Source: Myxococcus stipitatus (GTDB lineage: Bacteria > Myxococcota > Myxococcia > Myxococcales > Myxococcaceae). From it: a stretch of 64,000 nucleotides of DNA. Position numbers and translations under genes: made by a program. The notes under the pieces were generated by a model. The model was given only the letters and a program-made list of their open reading frames with translations, was not told where the DNA came from and did not search any database. How positions within the stretch are numbered: position 1 is the first letter of the stretch; each line of letters starts with the position of its first letter. The DNA lies in contig NZ_JAKCFI010000018.1 in NCBI RefSeq assembly GCF_021412625.1, positions 43,637-107,636 on the forward strand, written 5' to 3'. Positions 1 to 8,306 of the stretch are shown here, in pieces.

Positions 1-22
1 GTGGAGCCTTCCCCCCTCGAAC

Positions 23-232
23 ATGACCCTCCGTCTCCTCGTCCCCCTCCTCTCGGTCTGCTTGCTCGGCGGCTGCATCGTCCACCACCACGACAAGCAC
101 CACGACTCACGTCCGTCCAAGTCGAAGAAGTCCAAGAACAGCAGCAGGGACTGCCACCCGAGCCAGTACTTCGACGGCAGCGAGTGCCGTCACAAGGGCA
201 AGGGGAAGGGCGCTCGCAAGCACGACGGGTGA
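23..232 (+). CDS. Small His/Lys-rich lipoprotein
   Basis: A 69-residue predicted lipoprotein. A hydrophobic N-terminus (about residues 4-17) ends in a lipobox, LLGGC, so the mature protein would begin at Cys18 and be lipid-anchored. The mature part is very short, rich in His, Lys and Ser (HHHDKHHD near the start, poly-basic tail), with two further cysteines that could form a disulfide. No family is recognised. The His-rich start suggests metal binding, but that is only a guess. It lies at the left edge, 82 bases before the phospholipase-D-like gene on the same strand. Confidence 0.6.
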   Translation: MTLRLLVPLLSVCLLGGCIVHHHDKHHDSRPSKSKKSKNSSRDCHPSQYFDGSECRHKGKGKGARKHDG

Positions 233-314
233 AGCCCTCCCTGGAGTCAGTGAGGCGTGGTGACACCCGGGGCCCGTGCCGGCGCTGGCCGGAGGGTTGT
301 AGGGTGGGACGCTC

Positions 315-1460
315 ATGCGCACCGAAGCCGCCTTCGTCCCACAGCCCATGACGGGTGTCCCCGCCTCGCTGCTCCCCGTCGCGCCGGGCGGCGTGGAGGA
401 GTGCTTCCTGCTGGATGGCGGGACGGAGGCGTACCCGCGCATGCTGGAGGCCATCGCCCGGGCGCGGGAGCACATCCACCTGGAGGTCTACACCTTCGAG
501 CGCGAGGGCGTGGGCGCGCGCTTCCTGGACGCGCTGGTGGCGGCGGCGCGGCGGGGCGTGCGGGTGAAGGTGATGGTGGATGGCTGGGGCAGCGTCACCA
601 CCAGCCGCTACCTGACGCAGACGCTGCGGGCGGCCGGGGCCAAGGTGCGCGTGTTCAACCCGCTCACCTCCCTGTGCCTGGGGCGCTCCTGGCGCAACCA
701 CCGTAAAATCCTCCTGGTCGACGACGAGGTCGCGTTCCTGGGGGGCATCAACATCGGCGACGCGTACGCGGCGCACGGGGACGACCCGGGGTGGGCGGAC
801 CTGGCGCTGGAGCTGCGGGGCGACATCTGCCGGCAGCTGGGGGCGAAGCTGACGGCGGGCGCGTCCTTCCTGAGGTCCGGCCCGGTGAGCGTCTTCCTGT
901 CCGGCCTGGGGGGCGGGCACAGGCTGCGCAAGCAGTACCTGGCCGCCATCGACGGAGCGAAGGAGGAGGTGCTGCTGGCGCACGCGTACTTCCTGCCGGA
1001 CACCGGCTTCGTCCGGGCGCTGACGCGGGCCGCGCGCCGGGGCGTGAAGGTGGTGCTGCTGCTGGCCGGGCGCAGCGACGTCATCTTCGCGCGCGCGGCG
1101 ACGATGCGCCTGTACGGCACGTTCCTGCGCGCGGGCGTCCACATCCACGAGTGGACGGCGTCCACGCTGCACGCCAAGGCGGCGGTGGTGGACGGGCAGC
1201 ACCTGCTGGTGGGCAGCTTCAACCTCGACCCGCTCTCGCTGGTGAACCTGGAGACGCTGGTGGAGGTGCGCGAGCCGGGCGTGGCGGCGCAGGCCGCGCT
1301 GTGGCTGGACAAGCACGTGGCGCAGGCGCGGCACGTGGTGCTGGACCAGTGCGCCCGCTCTCCGCTGCAGCGCTGGCTGCTGGACGTGGTGGGGCTGGCG
1401 GTGGCGCGCTTCGCGGAGCGCTTCGCCAGCTTCATCGGCCGGCGTCGCCAGCGGCGCTGA
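315..1460 (+). CDS. Phospholipase D-like / cardiolipin synthase-type protein
   Basis: A 381-residue member of the PLD superfamily with two HxK(x)4D-type catalytic motifs: NHRKILLVDD with the histidine at residue 129, and LHAKAAVVDG with the histidine at about 286, each followed by a conserved GSFN/GGIN strand. Two HKD motifs in about 380 residues is the arrangement of bacterial cardiolipin synthases (ClsB-like) and related phosphatidyltransferases, which join phospholipids at the membrane. No N-terminal membrane segments are visible, unlike ClsA. The specific substrate cannot be decided from sequence. The ATG at 315 is chosen because similarity to the family begins shortly after it. Confidence 0.85.
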   Translation: MRTEAAFVPQPMTGVPASLLPVAPGGVEECFLLDGGTEAYPRMLEAIARAREHIHLEVYTFEREGVGARFLDALVAAARRGVRVKVMVDGWGSVTTSRYLTQTLRAAGAKVRVFNPLTSLCLGRSWRNHRKILLVDDEVAFLGGINIGDAYAAHGDDPGWADLALELRGDICRQLGAKLTAGASFLRSGPVSVFLSGLGGGHRLRKQYLAAIDGAKEEVLLAHAYFLPDTGFVRALTRAARRGVKVVLLLAGRSDVIFARAATMRLYGTFLRAGVHIHEWTASTLHAKAAVVDGQHLLVGSFNLDPLSLVNLETLVEVREPGVAAQAALWLDKHVAQARHVVLDQCARSPLQRWLLDVVGLAVARFAERFASFIGRRRQRR

Positions 1461-1583
1461 AGCGGCGAAGCCCCGTCACCTTCCCGTCACCCGGCCGCCG
1501 GGCGGAGCCCCCGGCCGGTCGTCGACCCGTGACGGCCGTGCTGCGCGAGCGGGCGACGCGCTCTAGACTCCTCCCAGCCCTCC

Positions 1584-3101
1584 ATGCCCAGTCACCCCCT
1601 CCAGCCCGTACTCGCAGCCATCGACGTGGGGACCAACGCGGTTCGTCTGGAGCTCGCCCGGCCGGACGCCGACGGCGCGCTCGAGACGCTTCATCAGGAG
1701 CGCGACCCCATCCGCCCCGGCGAGGGCGTCTTCGCCACCGGGTCGATGCCGGAGGCCACGGCCCAGCGCCTGCTCTCCACCCTGCGCCGCTACGCCGCCC
1801 TCTGCCGCCGCCACAAGGCCCAGGTGCGCGCGGTGGCCACCAGCGCCCTGCGCGAGGCGCGCAACAGCCCGGACATCGTCCGCCGCGTGCAGAAGGAGGC
1901 CGGGCTCAACCTGGAGGTCGTCAGCGGCAAGGAGGAGGCCCGCCTCATCTGCCTGGGCGTGCTGCACAGGAAGCCCCCCGGGGCGCGCTCGCTGCTCATC
2001 GACATTGGCGGCGGGAGCACGGAGGTGGCCACCGCCGTGGGCGAGAAGCCCGACAACCTGTGGAGCCTGGGGCTGGGTTCGGTGCGGCTCACGGAGGTCT
2101 TCGACGCCTCCCGCGTCGTGTCCAGCAAGCAGCTGCGCATCATGCGCAGCTTCGTGTCGGAGGTGCTGAGCAAGACGCTGCCGGAGAAGCTGCCCAACGT
2201 GCCCCGGGTGGCGCTCGGGTCGTCCGGCACCATCAACGCGGTGGTGTCGTTCGCCTCCAGCGAGAGCAGCGGCAACGCCACCGTGCGGCAGCTGACGCAG
2301 ACGGTGGAGGCCCTGGCGGCGATGCCTCCGGACCGGCGGCGCAAGCGCTTCGACCCCCGGCGCGCCGACATCATCGTCTCCGGCGCCGTCATCCTGGAGG
2401 GCGTGGCGAAGTACCTGGGCGTGGAGTCCGTCAGCGTGGTCAACCGCGGCCTGCGCGACGGCATCCTCGTGGACCTGCTGTACCGCCAGGACGCGCACCA
2501 CCAGGACGACCACAGCCTCGCGGACGCCGCCATCGCCATGGGGCAGCGCTTCTACTTCGACGAGAAGCACGCGCGGCAGGTGGCCCGGCTGTCGCTGACG
2601 CTCTTCGACGACCTGGCGGCGCTGCACCAGCTGCCCCTGTCGGTGCGTCCGTACCTGGAGGTGGCCGCGCTGCTCCACGACATCGGCCACGCGGTCAACT
2701 ACGAGCGCCACCACAAGCACACCTACTACCTGGTGCGCCACGCGGACCTGCCGGGCCTGGCCGACCGAGAGCGGGAGCTGGTGGCGCGCATCGCCCGCTA
2801 CCATCGGCGCAGCCCGCCGGAGCTGACCCACTCCGGCATGGCGGGGCTGACGCCCGGAGAGGCCCGCACCGTGCGCAAGCTCGCCACCCTGCTTCGCGTG
2901 GCCAATGCGCTCGACCACAGCCACCACCAGCCCATCAAGGGCTTCAAGGCCACGCGCTCGCGCGACGGCGGCATCGCCCTGCACCTGCAGGCCCGCCAGC
3001 CCGTGGACCTGGAGCTGTGGAACGCCGAGCGCGAGCTGGCGAACTTCCGCCGCGTCTTCGGCAAGAAGCTCACCCTGCACCTGCATCAGACCGGCCGCTG
3101 A
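1584..3101 (+). CDS. Ppx/GppA family phosphatase with C-terminal HD domain
   Basis: A 505-residue exopolyphosphatase / guanosine pentaphosphatase family protein. The N-terminal ASKHA-fold phosphate-binding motif AAIDVGTNAVRLE starts at residue 11 and the second glycine-rich motif, LLIDIGGGSTEVA, is near residue 137. The last ~190 residues carry an HD-type domain (LLHDIGHAV around 370), as in long-form Ppx enzymes of about 500 residues. The family hydrolyses polyphosphate and/or pppGpp and so links phosphate storage with the stringent response; which activity dominates here cannot be told. It follows the PLD-like gene on the same strand after 123 bases. Confidence 0.88.
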   Translation: MPSHPLQPVLAAIDVGTNAVRLELARPDADGALETLHQERDPIRPGEGVFATGSMPEATAQRLLSTLRRYAALCRRHKAQVRAVATSALREARNSPDIVRRVQKEAGLNLEVVSGKEEARLICLGVLHRKPPGARSLLIDIGGGSTEVATAVGEKPDNLWSLGLGSVRLTEVFDASRVVSSKQLRIMRSFVSEVLSKTLPEKLPNVPRVALGSSGTINAVVSFASSESSGNATVRQLTQTVEALAAMPPDRRRKRFDPRRADIIVSGAVILEGVAKYLGVESVSVVNRGLRDGILVDLLYRQDAHHQDDHSLADAAIAMGQRFYFDEKHARQVARLSLTLFDDLAALHQLPLSVRPYLEVAALLHDIGHAVNYERHHKHTYYLVRHADLPGLADRERELVARIARYHRRSPPELTHSGMAGLTPGEARTVRKLATLLRVANALDHSHHQPIKGFKATRSRDGGIALHLQARQPVDLELWNAERELANFRRVFGKKLTLHLHQTGR

Positions 3102-3218
3102 AGGCGGGGCGCCCCACCACGGCCCCGGCGTGACGCCCGCTCCGCCTCGGGCATGTCGCCCCGGCGTGGTTCCCGAGGCGACTCCCGCTCGACGCCTCGG
3201 GCACGTGCCCACGGCGCG

Positions 3219-4253
3219 TCAGCTGTCCGCGACGTGCACCACGAGCTTGCCGAAGTTGCGGCCCTCGAGCATCCCCATGAGGGCCGTGGGGGCGTTCTCC
3301 AGCCCCTCGACCATGTCCTCGCGCAGCGTCACCTTGCCCCCGGCCACCCACTCGCCCATGTCGCGGCGGAAGGCGTCGAAGCGGTCGCCATAATGGTCGA
3401 GGATGACCATGCCCTGCACGCGGATGCGCTTCTCCAGCACGCTCTTCATGAGACTCGGCAGCAGGTTGGGCCCGGGCGGCGGCGTCCTGTCGTTGTAGTG
3501 GGCAATCAGGCCCACCACCGGCACGCGCGCGCCGACGTTGAGCAACGGCAGGACCGCCTCGAAGACCTCTCCCCCCACGTTCTCGAAGTACACGTCGATG
3601 CCCTTCGGGCAGGCGGCGGCGAGCCGCTCGGCGAACCGGGGCTCCTTGCGGTCGAGGCAGACGTCGAAGCCGAGCTCCTCGACGGCGTGGCGGCACTTGT
3701 CGGCCCCACCCGCGATGCCCACCACCCGCGCGCCCCGGAGCCGGGCGAGCTGCCCCGCCACCGCGCCCACCGGGCCCGTCGCGGCGGCCACGACGACGGT
3801 CTCCCCCGCCGCGGGCTGGCCGATGTCGGCCATGGCGACGTAGGCGGTGAACCCGGGCATTCCGAGCACCCCCAGCGCCATTGACGGCCGCGCCATCTCC
3901 CCCAGTGGGAACAGCTCCTGCCCATCCGACAACGCATAGTCCTGCCAGCCCGCGCCGCCGAGCACCAGGTCCCCCTCGCGCAAGCGCGGATGCCGGGAGG
4001 CGACGACGCGGCTCACCGTGCCGCCCACCATCGGCGCGCCCAGCGCCACCGAGGGCGCGTAGACCGGCGGGACCTCGTTCATCACGTTGCGCATGTACGG
4101 GTCCAACGAGAGGTACAGCGTGCGCAACAACACCTGTCCCTCGCCCGGCTTGGGAATGGCGACCTCCTCCAGCCGGAAGTCCTGGGGCGTGGGGGCGCCT
4201 CGCGGGCGGGCGGCGAGGACGACACGTCGATTGACGGCATCACTTCGAGACAT
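3219..4253 (-). CDS. NADP-dependent MDR-family oxidoreductase (enone/alkenal reductase type)
   Basis: A 344-residue zinc-independent medium-chain reductase of the CurA / leukotriene-B4-dehydrogenase group. It begins with a GroES-like substrate domain, including the motif YLSLDPYMRN typical of this group, followed by a Rossmann domain with the dinucleotide loop AATGPVGAVAGQLA. The zinc-binding cysteines of true alcohol dehydrogenases are absent. Such enzymes reduce alpha,beta-unsaturated carbonyls with NADPH. It lies 148 bases downstream of a TetR regulator on the same strand, so it is probably co-transcribed with it and induced by electrophiles, in line with the NemR-like operator upstream. 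Confidence 0.85.
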   Translation of the reverse strand: MSRSDAVNRRVVLAARPRGAPTPQDFRLEEVAIPKPGEGQVLLRTLYLSLDPYMRNVMNEVPPVYAPSVALGAPMVGGTVSRVVASRHPRLREGDLVLGGAGWQDYALSDGQELFPLGEMARPSMALGVLGMPGFTAYVAMADIGQPAAGETVVVAAATGPVGAVAGQLARLRGARVVGIAGGADKCRHAVEELGFDVCLDRKEPRFAERLAAACPKGIDVYFENVGGEVFEAVLPLLNVGARVPVVGLIAHYNDRTPPPGPNLLPSLMKSVLEKRIRVQGMVILDHYGDRFDAFRRDMGEWVAGGKVTLREDMVEGLENAPTALMGMLEGRNFGKLVVHVADS

Positions 4254-4387
4254 GGGCGTGCTCCTGGGGTGTGGCGTGAGAAAGCAACGAGCGCGTCCGC
4301 GCGTGGACGCGCACGGACGCGGCGAGCGCCGTGGGCGCTGCCTCGGGGAGCCGCGTCGCCCGGGGAACGGGCGTGAGTGGATGGAGG

Positions 4388-4401
4388 GGGGGGCGCCCCC
4401 C
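4388..4401. repeat. Perfect 14-bp GC palindrome after the TetR stop codon
   Basis: Six G, then CG, then six C form an uninterrupted self-complementary 14-mer directly abutting the TetR stop codon (4402-4404, minus strand). Two further G residues extend the left arm. It has no loop and no following T-run, so it is not a classical terminator; it may still impede polymerase or be chance in this GC-rich sequence. Confidence 0.35.
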
Positions 4402-5007
4402 TCAGGCGTCTGGCTTCAACCCGAGCAGCAACCGCGTGCCCGCCATGGCCGAGTCGAGCGGCGCGCGGTCGCGCTGGATGCGGGCCAGCAGGCCAGCCCC
4501 CAGCCAGCTCTGGTAGAGCGAGGCCGCGACCTCCTGCGCATCCGGGATGACCGGCCACGAGCCATCCGCACCACCCGCCTCGAGACAGCGCGCCAGCCGC
4601 TCGATGGTGCCCCGGGTGCCCCGCTCCAACGCCGCGCGCATGCTCTCGGAGAGGTCACACACCTCCGCGCCGAGCTTGACGACGAGGCACCGGCCGCGCG
4701 CCGTGTCGTCGAGCTGCGATTCGCGCCAGTCGTCGAAATAGCCGAGCAGCCGCCGCGCCGCCGTGCCGGGCCGCGCCAACAGCGCGTCCATGCGCGCCAG
4801 GTAGCCCGTGAAGTAGTCCTCCAGCACCGCCTCGCCGAAGGCCTCCTTCGAGCCGAAGTAGTGATAGAAAGAGCCCTTCGGCACTCCCGCCACCGCCAGG
4901 ATTTCGGCCAGGCCGACGGCGGTGAACCCCCTGCTCGACAACAGCGGATGGGCCGCATCCAGGATGTGCTGACGGACATCGGTGGACGCGGCGGCGGGAG
5001 CGCTCAT
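4402..5007 (-). CDS. TetR/AcrR family repressor, NemR/AcuR-like
   Basis: A 201-residue TetR-family regulator. The N-terminal helix-turn-helix spans about residues 10-55 (AEILAVAGVPKGSFYHYF is the recognition region). The ligand domain contains GRCLVVKLGAEVCDLSE, a motif seen in the NemR-like branch, with two cysteines that could sense electrophiles. The upstream region holds two copies of a TAGAC-N5-GTCTA site (5029-5065), very close to the known NemR box of E. coli, so autorepression is likely. The gene is divergent from a zinc alcohol dehydrogenase and upstream of an enone reductase; together they look like a carbonyl or electrophile detoxification unit. Confidence 0.85.
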   Translation of the reverse strand: MSAPAAASTDVRQHILDAAHPLLSSRGFTAVGLAEILAVAGVPKGSFYHYFGSKEAFGEAVLEDYFTGYLARMDALLARPGTAARRLLGYFDDWRESQLDDTARGRCLVVKLGAEVCDLSESMRAALERGTRGTIERLARCLEAGGADGSWPVIPDAQEVAASLYQSWLGAGLLARIQRDRAPLDSAMAGTRLLLGLKPDA

Positions 5008-5028
5008 GCCCTTCGAGTTAACGACCAG

Positions 5029-5065
5029 CAGACCGGTCGTCTACTCGAAATAGACCGGTCGTCTA
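5029..5065. promoter_or_regulatory. Two tandem NemR-like operators between tetR and the alcohol dehydrogenase
   Basis: Positions 5029-5043 (cAGACCGGTCGTCTA) and 5051-5065 (TAGACCGGTCGTCTA) share 14 of 15 bases. Each is an inverted repeat with TAGAC/GTCTA arms around CGGTC. They are spaced 22 bp apart, about two helical turns, and lie 22-58 bases upstream of the TetR start. The E. coli NemR box is TAGACC-N4-GGTCTA, so the match to a regulator of this subfamily is close. They can control both divergent transcripts. Confidence 0.8.
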
Positions 5066-5239
5066 GTGCCTGTGCGCGGCATGGCCCGTCGTCCTGGTCG
5101 CTCAGCGGCAGGGAGGGCGCCGCGTTTTGCCCACCCCCTGGGGCATGCCCACGCTCCGGGCGAGGGGGCGTGTCGGGGTCGACGGCGGCCCTCCTCGTCC
5201 TCGCAACCCTAGCGGCCCCTGAAGGGGCGGGAGCGCGCG

Positions 5240-6460
5240 ATGAAGGCGGTCGTATTCCACGGGATTGGAGACATCCGGCTGGAGGACGTGGCGGAGCCGC
5301 GCATCGAGCAACCGACGGACGCCATCGTCAAGCTGTCGGCCAGCGCCATCTGCGGCACGGACCTGCACATGATTCGCGGGACGATGCCGGGCATGAGGCC
5401 GGGCACCATCCTCGGGCACGAAGGCGTGGGCTACATCGAGGCGCTCGGGGACGACGTGCGCAACTTCAACGTCGGAGACCACGTCGTCGTGCCCTCCAGC
5501 ATCGCCTGCGGCAACTGCGTCTACTGTCGCGCCGGCTACCATGCGCAGTGCGACGTGGCCAACCCCAACGGCCCACGCGCGGGCACGGCCTTCTTCGGCG
5601 GCCCGGAGATGACGGGGCCCTTCCACGGCATGCAGGCGGAGAAGGTGCGCGTGCCGTTCGCGAACGCGGGGCTGGTGCGGATTCCGGAGGGCGTCTCCGA
5701 CGAGCAGGCCATCCTCGTCTCCGACATCTTCCCCACGGGCTACTTCGGCGCGGAGCTGGCGGAGATCAAGCCCGGGGACACGGTGGCGGTGTTCGGCTGC
5801 GGCCCGGTGGGGCTGTTCGCCATCGTCAGCGCGAAGCTCTTCGGAGCGGGCCGCGTCTTCGCCATCGACTGCCACGCGGACCGGCTGGAGCTGGCGCGCT
5901 CGCAGGGCGCGGAGGTCATCGACTTCGACGAGGAGAACCCCGTCGAGACGCTGCTGCGGCTGACGAACGGCATCGGCGTGGACCGCGCCATCGACGCGGT
6001 GGGCGTGGACTCCATGCACGCGCACGCGGGCCCGGCGGCGAAGCAGGCCGCGCAGGAGAAGGCGGAGTTCAAGCGCGAGGTGAAGGAGGCCGCCCCGAAG
6101 ACGAACCCCAAGGGCGACAACTGGGTGCCCGGCGACGCGCCCGCCCAGGCGCTGACGTGGGCGGTGGAGTCGCTGGCCAAGGCGGGCACGCTGTCCATCA
6201 TCGGCGTCTATCCCCAGCAGGTGCGCACGTTCCCCATCGGCATGGCGATGAACAAGAACCTCACGCTGAAGATGGGCAACTGCAACCACCGCAAGTACAT
6301 CCCCAAGCTGCTGGAGCTGGTGCGCACCGGCGAGGTGGACCCCACGGCCATCCTGTCGCACGTGGAGCCCATGGGCAGCGCCATCGACGCCTACCGCCAG
6401 TTCGACCTGCGCAAGCCCGGCTGGGTGAAGGTGGAGCTGGAGCCCGCGCAGCTCCAGTGA
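5240..6460 (+). CDS. Zinc-dependent alcohol dehydrogenase (formaldehyde-dehydrogenase-like)
   Basis: A 406-residue zinc medium-chain dehydrogenase. The catalytic zinc site is seen as CGTDLH (Cys38, His43) and GHEGVG. The four structural-zinc cysteines are present in CGNCVYCRAGYHAQC (about residues 94-108), and the NAD-binding loop is VFGCGPVGLFAI. A Lys/Glu-rich segment near residues 260-290 is an insertion seen in the glutathione-independent formaldehyde dehydrogenase-like branch. It oxidises an alcohol or hydrated aldehyde with NAD(P); the substrate is unknown. It is divergent from the TetR repressor, with the duplicated operator between them, and converges on the QueA-like gene with a 7-base gap. 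Confidence 0.88.
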   Translation: MKAVVFHGIGDIRLEDVAEPRIEQPTDAIVKLSASAICGTDLHMIRGTMPGMRPGTILGHEGVGYIEALGDDVRNFNVGDHVVVPSSIACGNCVYCRAGYHAQCDVANPNGPRAGTAFFGGPEMTGPFHGMQAEKVRVPFANAGLVRIPEGVSDEQAILVSDIFPTGYFGAELAEIKPGDTVAVFGCGPVGLFAIVSAKLFGAGRVFAIDCHADRLELARSQGAEVIDFDEENPVETLLRLTNGIGVDRAIDAVGVDSMHAHAGPAAKQAAQEKAEFKREVKEAAPKTNPKGDNWVPGDAPAQALTWAVESLAKAGTLSIIGVYPQQVRTFPIGMAMNKNLTLKMGNCNHRKYIPKLLELVRTGEVDPTAILSHVEPMGSAIDAYRQFDLRKPGWVKVELEPAQLQ

Positions 6461-6467
6461 GGACGCC

Positions 6468-7493
6468 TCACGCGTCCAGCAGCAGGCACGAGTCACCGAA
6501 CTCGTGCCCCAGGTAGCCGCGCGCCTCCGCGTGCGCGGCCACCTCCTTCAACAGGGACGCCGGCGCGAAGGCCTGGAGCAGCGCGAAGTGGCTGCTGCCC
6601 GGCGCGTGCAGGCCCGTCAGCAGGCCGTCGACGACGCGAGGGACGAAGCCCGGCCCCAACAGCAGGTCCGTCAGCGCCTCGCCCGCCACCAGCCGGCCGC
6701 CGTTCATCTCCGCGCGCCCCTCCAGCGCGCGCACCACCGTGGTGCCCACGGCCACCACCCGTCCCCCCACCGCGCGCGTCGCGTTCACCACCTCCACCGT
6801 GGACGCCGGGATGTCGGAGCGCTCCGGCCGGGGCAGCGCCGCGTCGAGCGCCGCGTCCCCCGTGGAGGACAGCCCCGCCGCGTGGGTGAGCGAGGCCAGC
6901 CGGACGCCCTGGCGCCGCAGGGCGAGCAGCAGGCTCCAGGTGAGCGGCAGCCCTGCGGACGGAGGCTCCACGGCCCAGGGCCTCCCGCCATAGCCCGTCT
7001 GCACGTGCCACAACGACAGCGGCGCCACCAGGTGCGCGTACTGCACCGGACGCCCGCCCTGGTAGAGCGAGGACCACAGCGCGGCCCCGGACTCGGAGAA
7101 GGCGACGCGCAGCAGGCGCGGCGACGGCGGCAGCACCTCCACCACCGCCACCGTCAGGCCGCCCACCGTGAGGCGCGCGCCCACCGGCAGCGCGGGCGGG
7201 GGCGGCCGGTCCTCGGTGCGCTTGCGCCAGTCCCCCACGCCGAAGAGGACCGCCGTCCAGGTGTCGTCCGGCTCTCGCGCGACGAGGCGCAGCTCGATGC
7301 GCTCCCCCGCCTCCGTGCGCCCCGGCAGCGAGGCGGGCAGCGTGGCCGCGTCGTTGAGGACGAGCAGGTCTCCCGCGCGCAGCAGCGTGGGCAGGTCCGC
7401 CAGGCGGGCGTCGGCGTAGCGGCGGGCGCGAGGCTCCACGGCCAACAGGCGCCCCTCCTCCGGGTGGTCCGCGGGCCAGGTCGCGGGCTTCAT
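6468..7493 (-). CDS. queA: Divergent QueA-like SAM:tRNA ribosyltransferase-isomerase
   Basis: A 341-residue protein of QueA length and order: GDLLVLNDAATLPASL (family DLLV.N.T..PARL) near residue 42, then WHVQTGYGGRPWAVEPPSAGLPLTW, aligning with the family's YQT..A..PGSVAAPTAGLHF, and a C-terminal GTTVVRALE matching the usual GTT..RTLE. Canonical QueA makes epoxyqueuosine in the anticodon of certain tRNAs. Here the central motif is changed (AAPTAGLHF becomes EPPSAGLPLT), so it belongs to a divergent branch and its activity is less certain. Its ATG overlaps the stop of the upstream SDR (ATGA at 7490-7493), indicating translational coupling, and both are under the palindromic operator at 8266-8306. 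Confidence 0.75.
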   Translation of the reverse strand: MKPATWPADHPEEGRLLAVEPRARRYADARLADLPTLLRAGDLLVLNDAATLPASLPGRTEAGERIELRLVAREPDDTWTAVLFGVGDWRKRTEDRPPPPALPVGARLTVGGLTVAVVEVLPPSPRLLRVAFSESGAALWSSLYQGGRPVQYAHLVAPLSLWHVQTGYGGRPWAVEPPSAGLPLTWSLLLALRRQGVRLASLTHAAGLSSTGDAALDAALPRPERSDIPASTVEVVNATRAVGGRVVAVGTTVVRALEGRAEMNGGRLVAGEALTDLLLGPGFVPRVVDGLLTGLHAPGSSHFALLQAFAPASLLKEVAAHAEARGYLGHEFGDSCLLLDA

Positions 7494-8221
7494 GCGGCCT
7501 CCAGCTTCGCGGCTGCCACCCGCGCTCCGGAGGGCAGCGCGTCCGCGCCGTCCTCCAGCCACCGGAGGATTCGGGCCGCCACCGCGTCCGGCCGGGCCAG
7601 CGCGGCGTAGTCGGCGCCGGGCACCGCGTCCCGGTACATCCGCGTGTCCATCTCCCCCGGGTCCACGGAGAGGAAGCGCACGCCGGTGCCCTCCAGCTCC
7701 GCGGCCCACAAGCGCGCCAGGTGGTCCAGCGCCCCCTTGCCCAGGCTGTACGCGCCCCAGCGCGGATAGGCGGACACCGCCGCGTCCGACGTGATGTGCA
7801 GCACCAGCCCGCCCTGCCCTCGCACCACCATGTTGCCGACCACGGCCTTGGACAGCCGGAACGGCCCCACCACGTTGACCTCCAGCGAGCGCTGGAGGTC
7901 CTCGCACGCCAGGTCCAGCAGCAGCGGCATGGGCGTGGGCCCCAGGGTGCTGGCGTTGTGGACCAGGACGTCCAGCGGCCCCACCAGCGACGTGGCCGCG
8001 CCCACCAGCGGGTAGACGTCCTCCTTCTCGCCGACGTCGTAGGCCAGCGCGTGCACCGGCAGGCCCTCGGCGCGCAGGGGTTCGACGGCGGCCTCCATCT
8101 CCCGGGCGTGGCGGGCCACGCCGACCACTCGCGCGCCGGCCCGGGCGAAGCGGACCATCAGCGCCTGGCCCAGGCCCCGGCTCGCGCCCGTCACCAGGAC
8201 GGACCTTCCAACCAGTCTCAT
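7490..8221 (-). CDS. Short-chain dehydrogenase/reductase
   Basis: A 243-residue classical SDR with the cofactor loop TGASRGLGQA at residues 11-20, the structural motif VHNAS, a catalytic serine in LHITSDAAVS and the YxxxK pair in GAYSLGKGA. The substrate is unknown. The ATG at 8221 is used because the cofactor-binding strand (VGRSVLVTGAS) begins three residues later; upstream in-frame codons run into the regulator region and add no domain. It is the first gene of a two-gene unit with the QueA-like gene, which it overlaps by four bases, and is divergent from the XRE-cupin regulator. Confidence 0.85.
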   Translation of the reverse strand: MRLVGRSVLVTGASRGLGQALMVRFARAGARVVGVARHAREMEAAVEPLRAEGLPVHALAYDVGEKEDVYPLVGAATSLVGPLDVLVHNASTLGPTPMPLLLDLACEDLQRSLEVNVVGPFRLSKAVVGNMVVRGQGGLVLHITSDAAVSAYPRWGAYSLGKGALDHLARLWAAELEGTGVRFLSVDPGEMDTRMYRDAVPGADYAALARPDAVAARILRWLEDGADALPSGARVAAAKLEAA

Positions 8222-8265
8222 GAGCTTCTCCTCCTCGCGGGACAAGGTACGGAGGATGCGACGAG

Positions 8266-8306
8266 GGATTGGCATCGCGGCCATTGCCTTGGCAGATTGC
8301 CAATCC
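8266..8306. promoter_or_regulatory. Palindromic operator region between SDR and XRE-cupin genes
   Basis: Two inverted-repeat layers are visible. TTGGCA-GAT-TGCCAA at 8289-8303 is a perfect 6-bp-arm palindrome, and the outer 9-bp arms GGATTGGCA (8266-8274) and TGCCAATCC (8298-8306) are exact complements. This amounts to three copies of the half-site TTGGCA/TGCCAA. The block ends immediately before the ATG of the XRE-cupin gene, which would suit autoregulation and control of the divergent SDR-queA unit. Confidence 0.7.
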
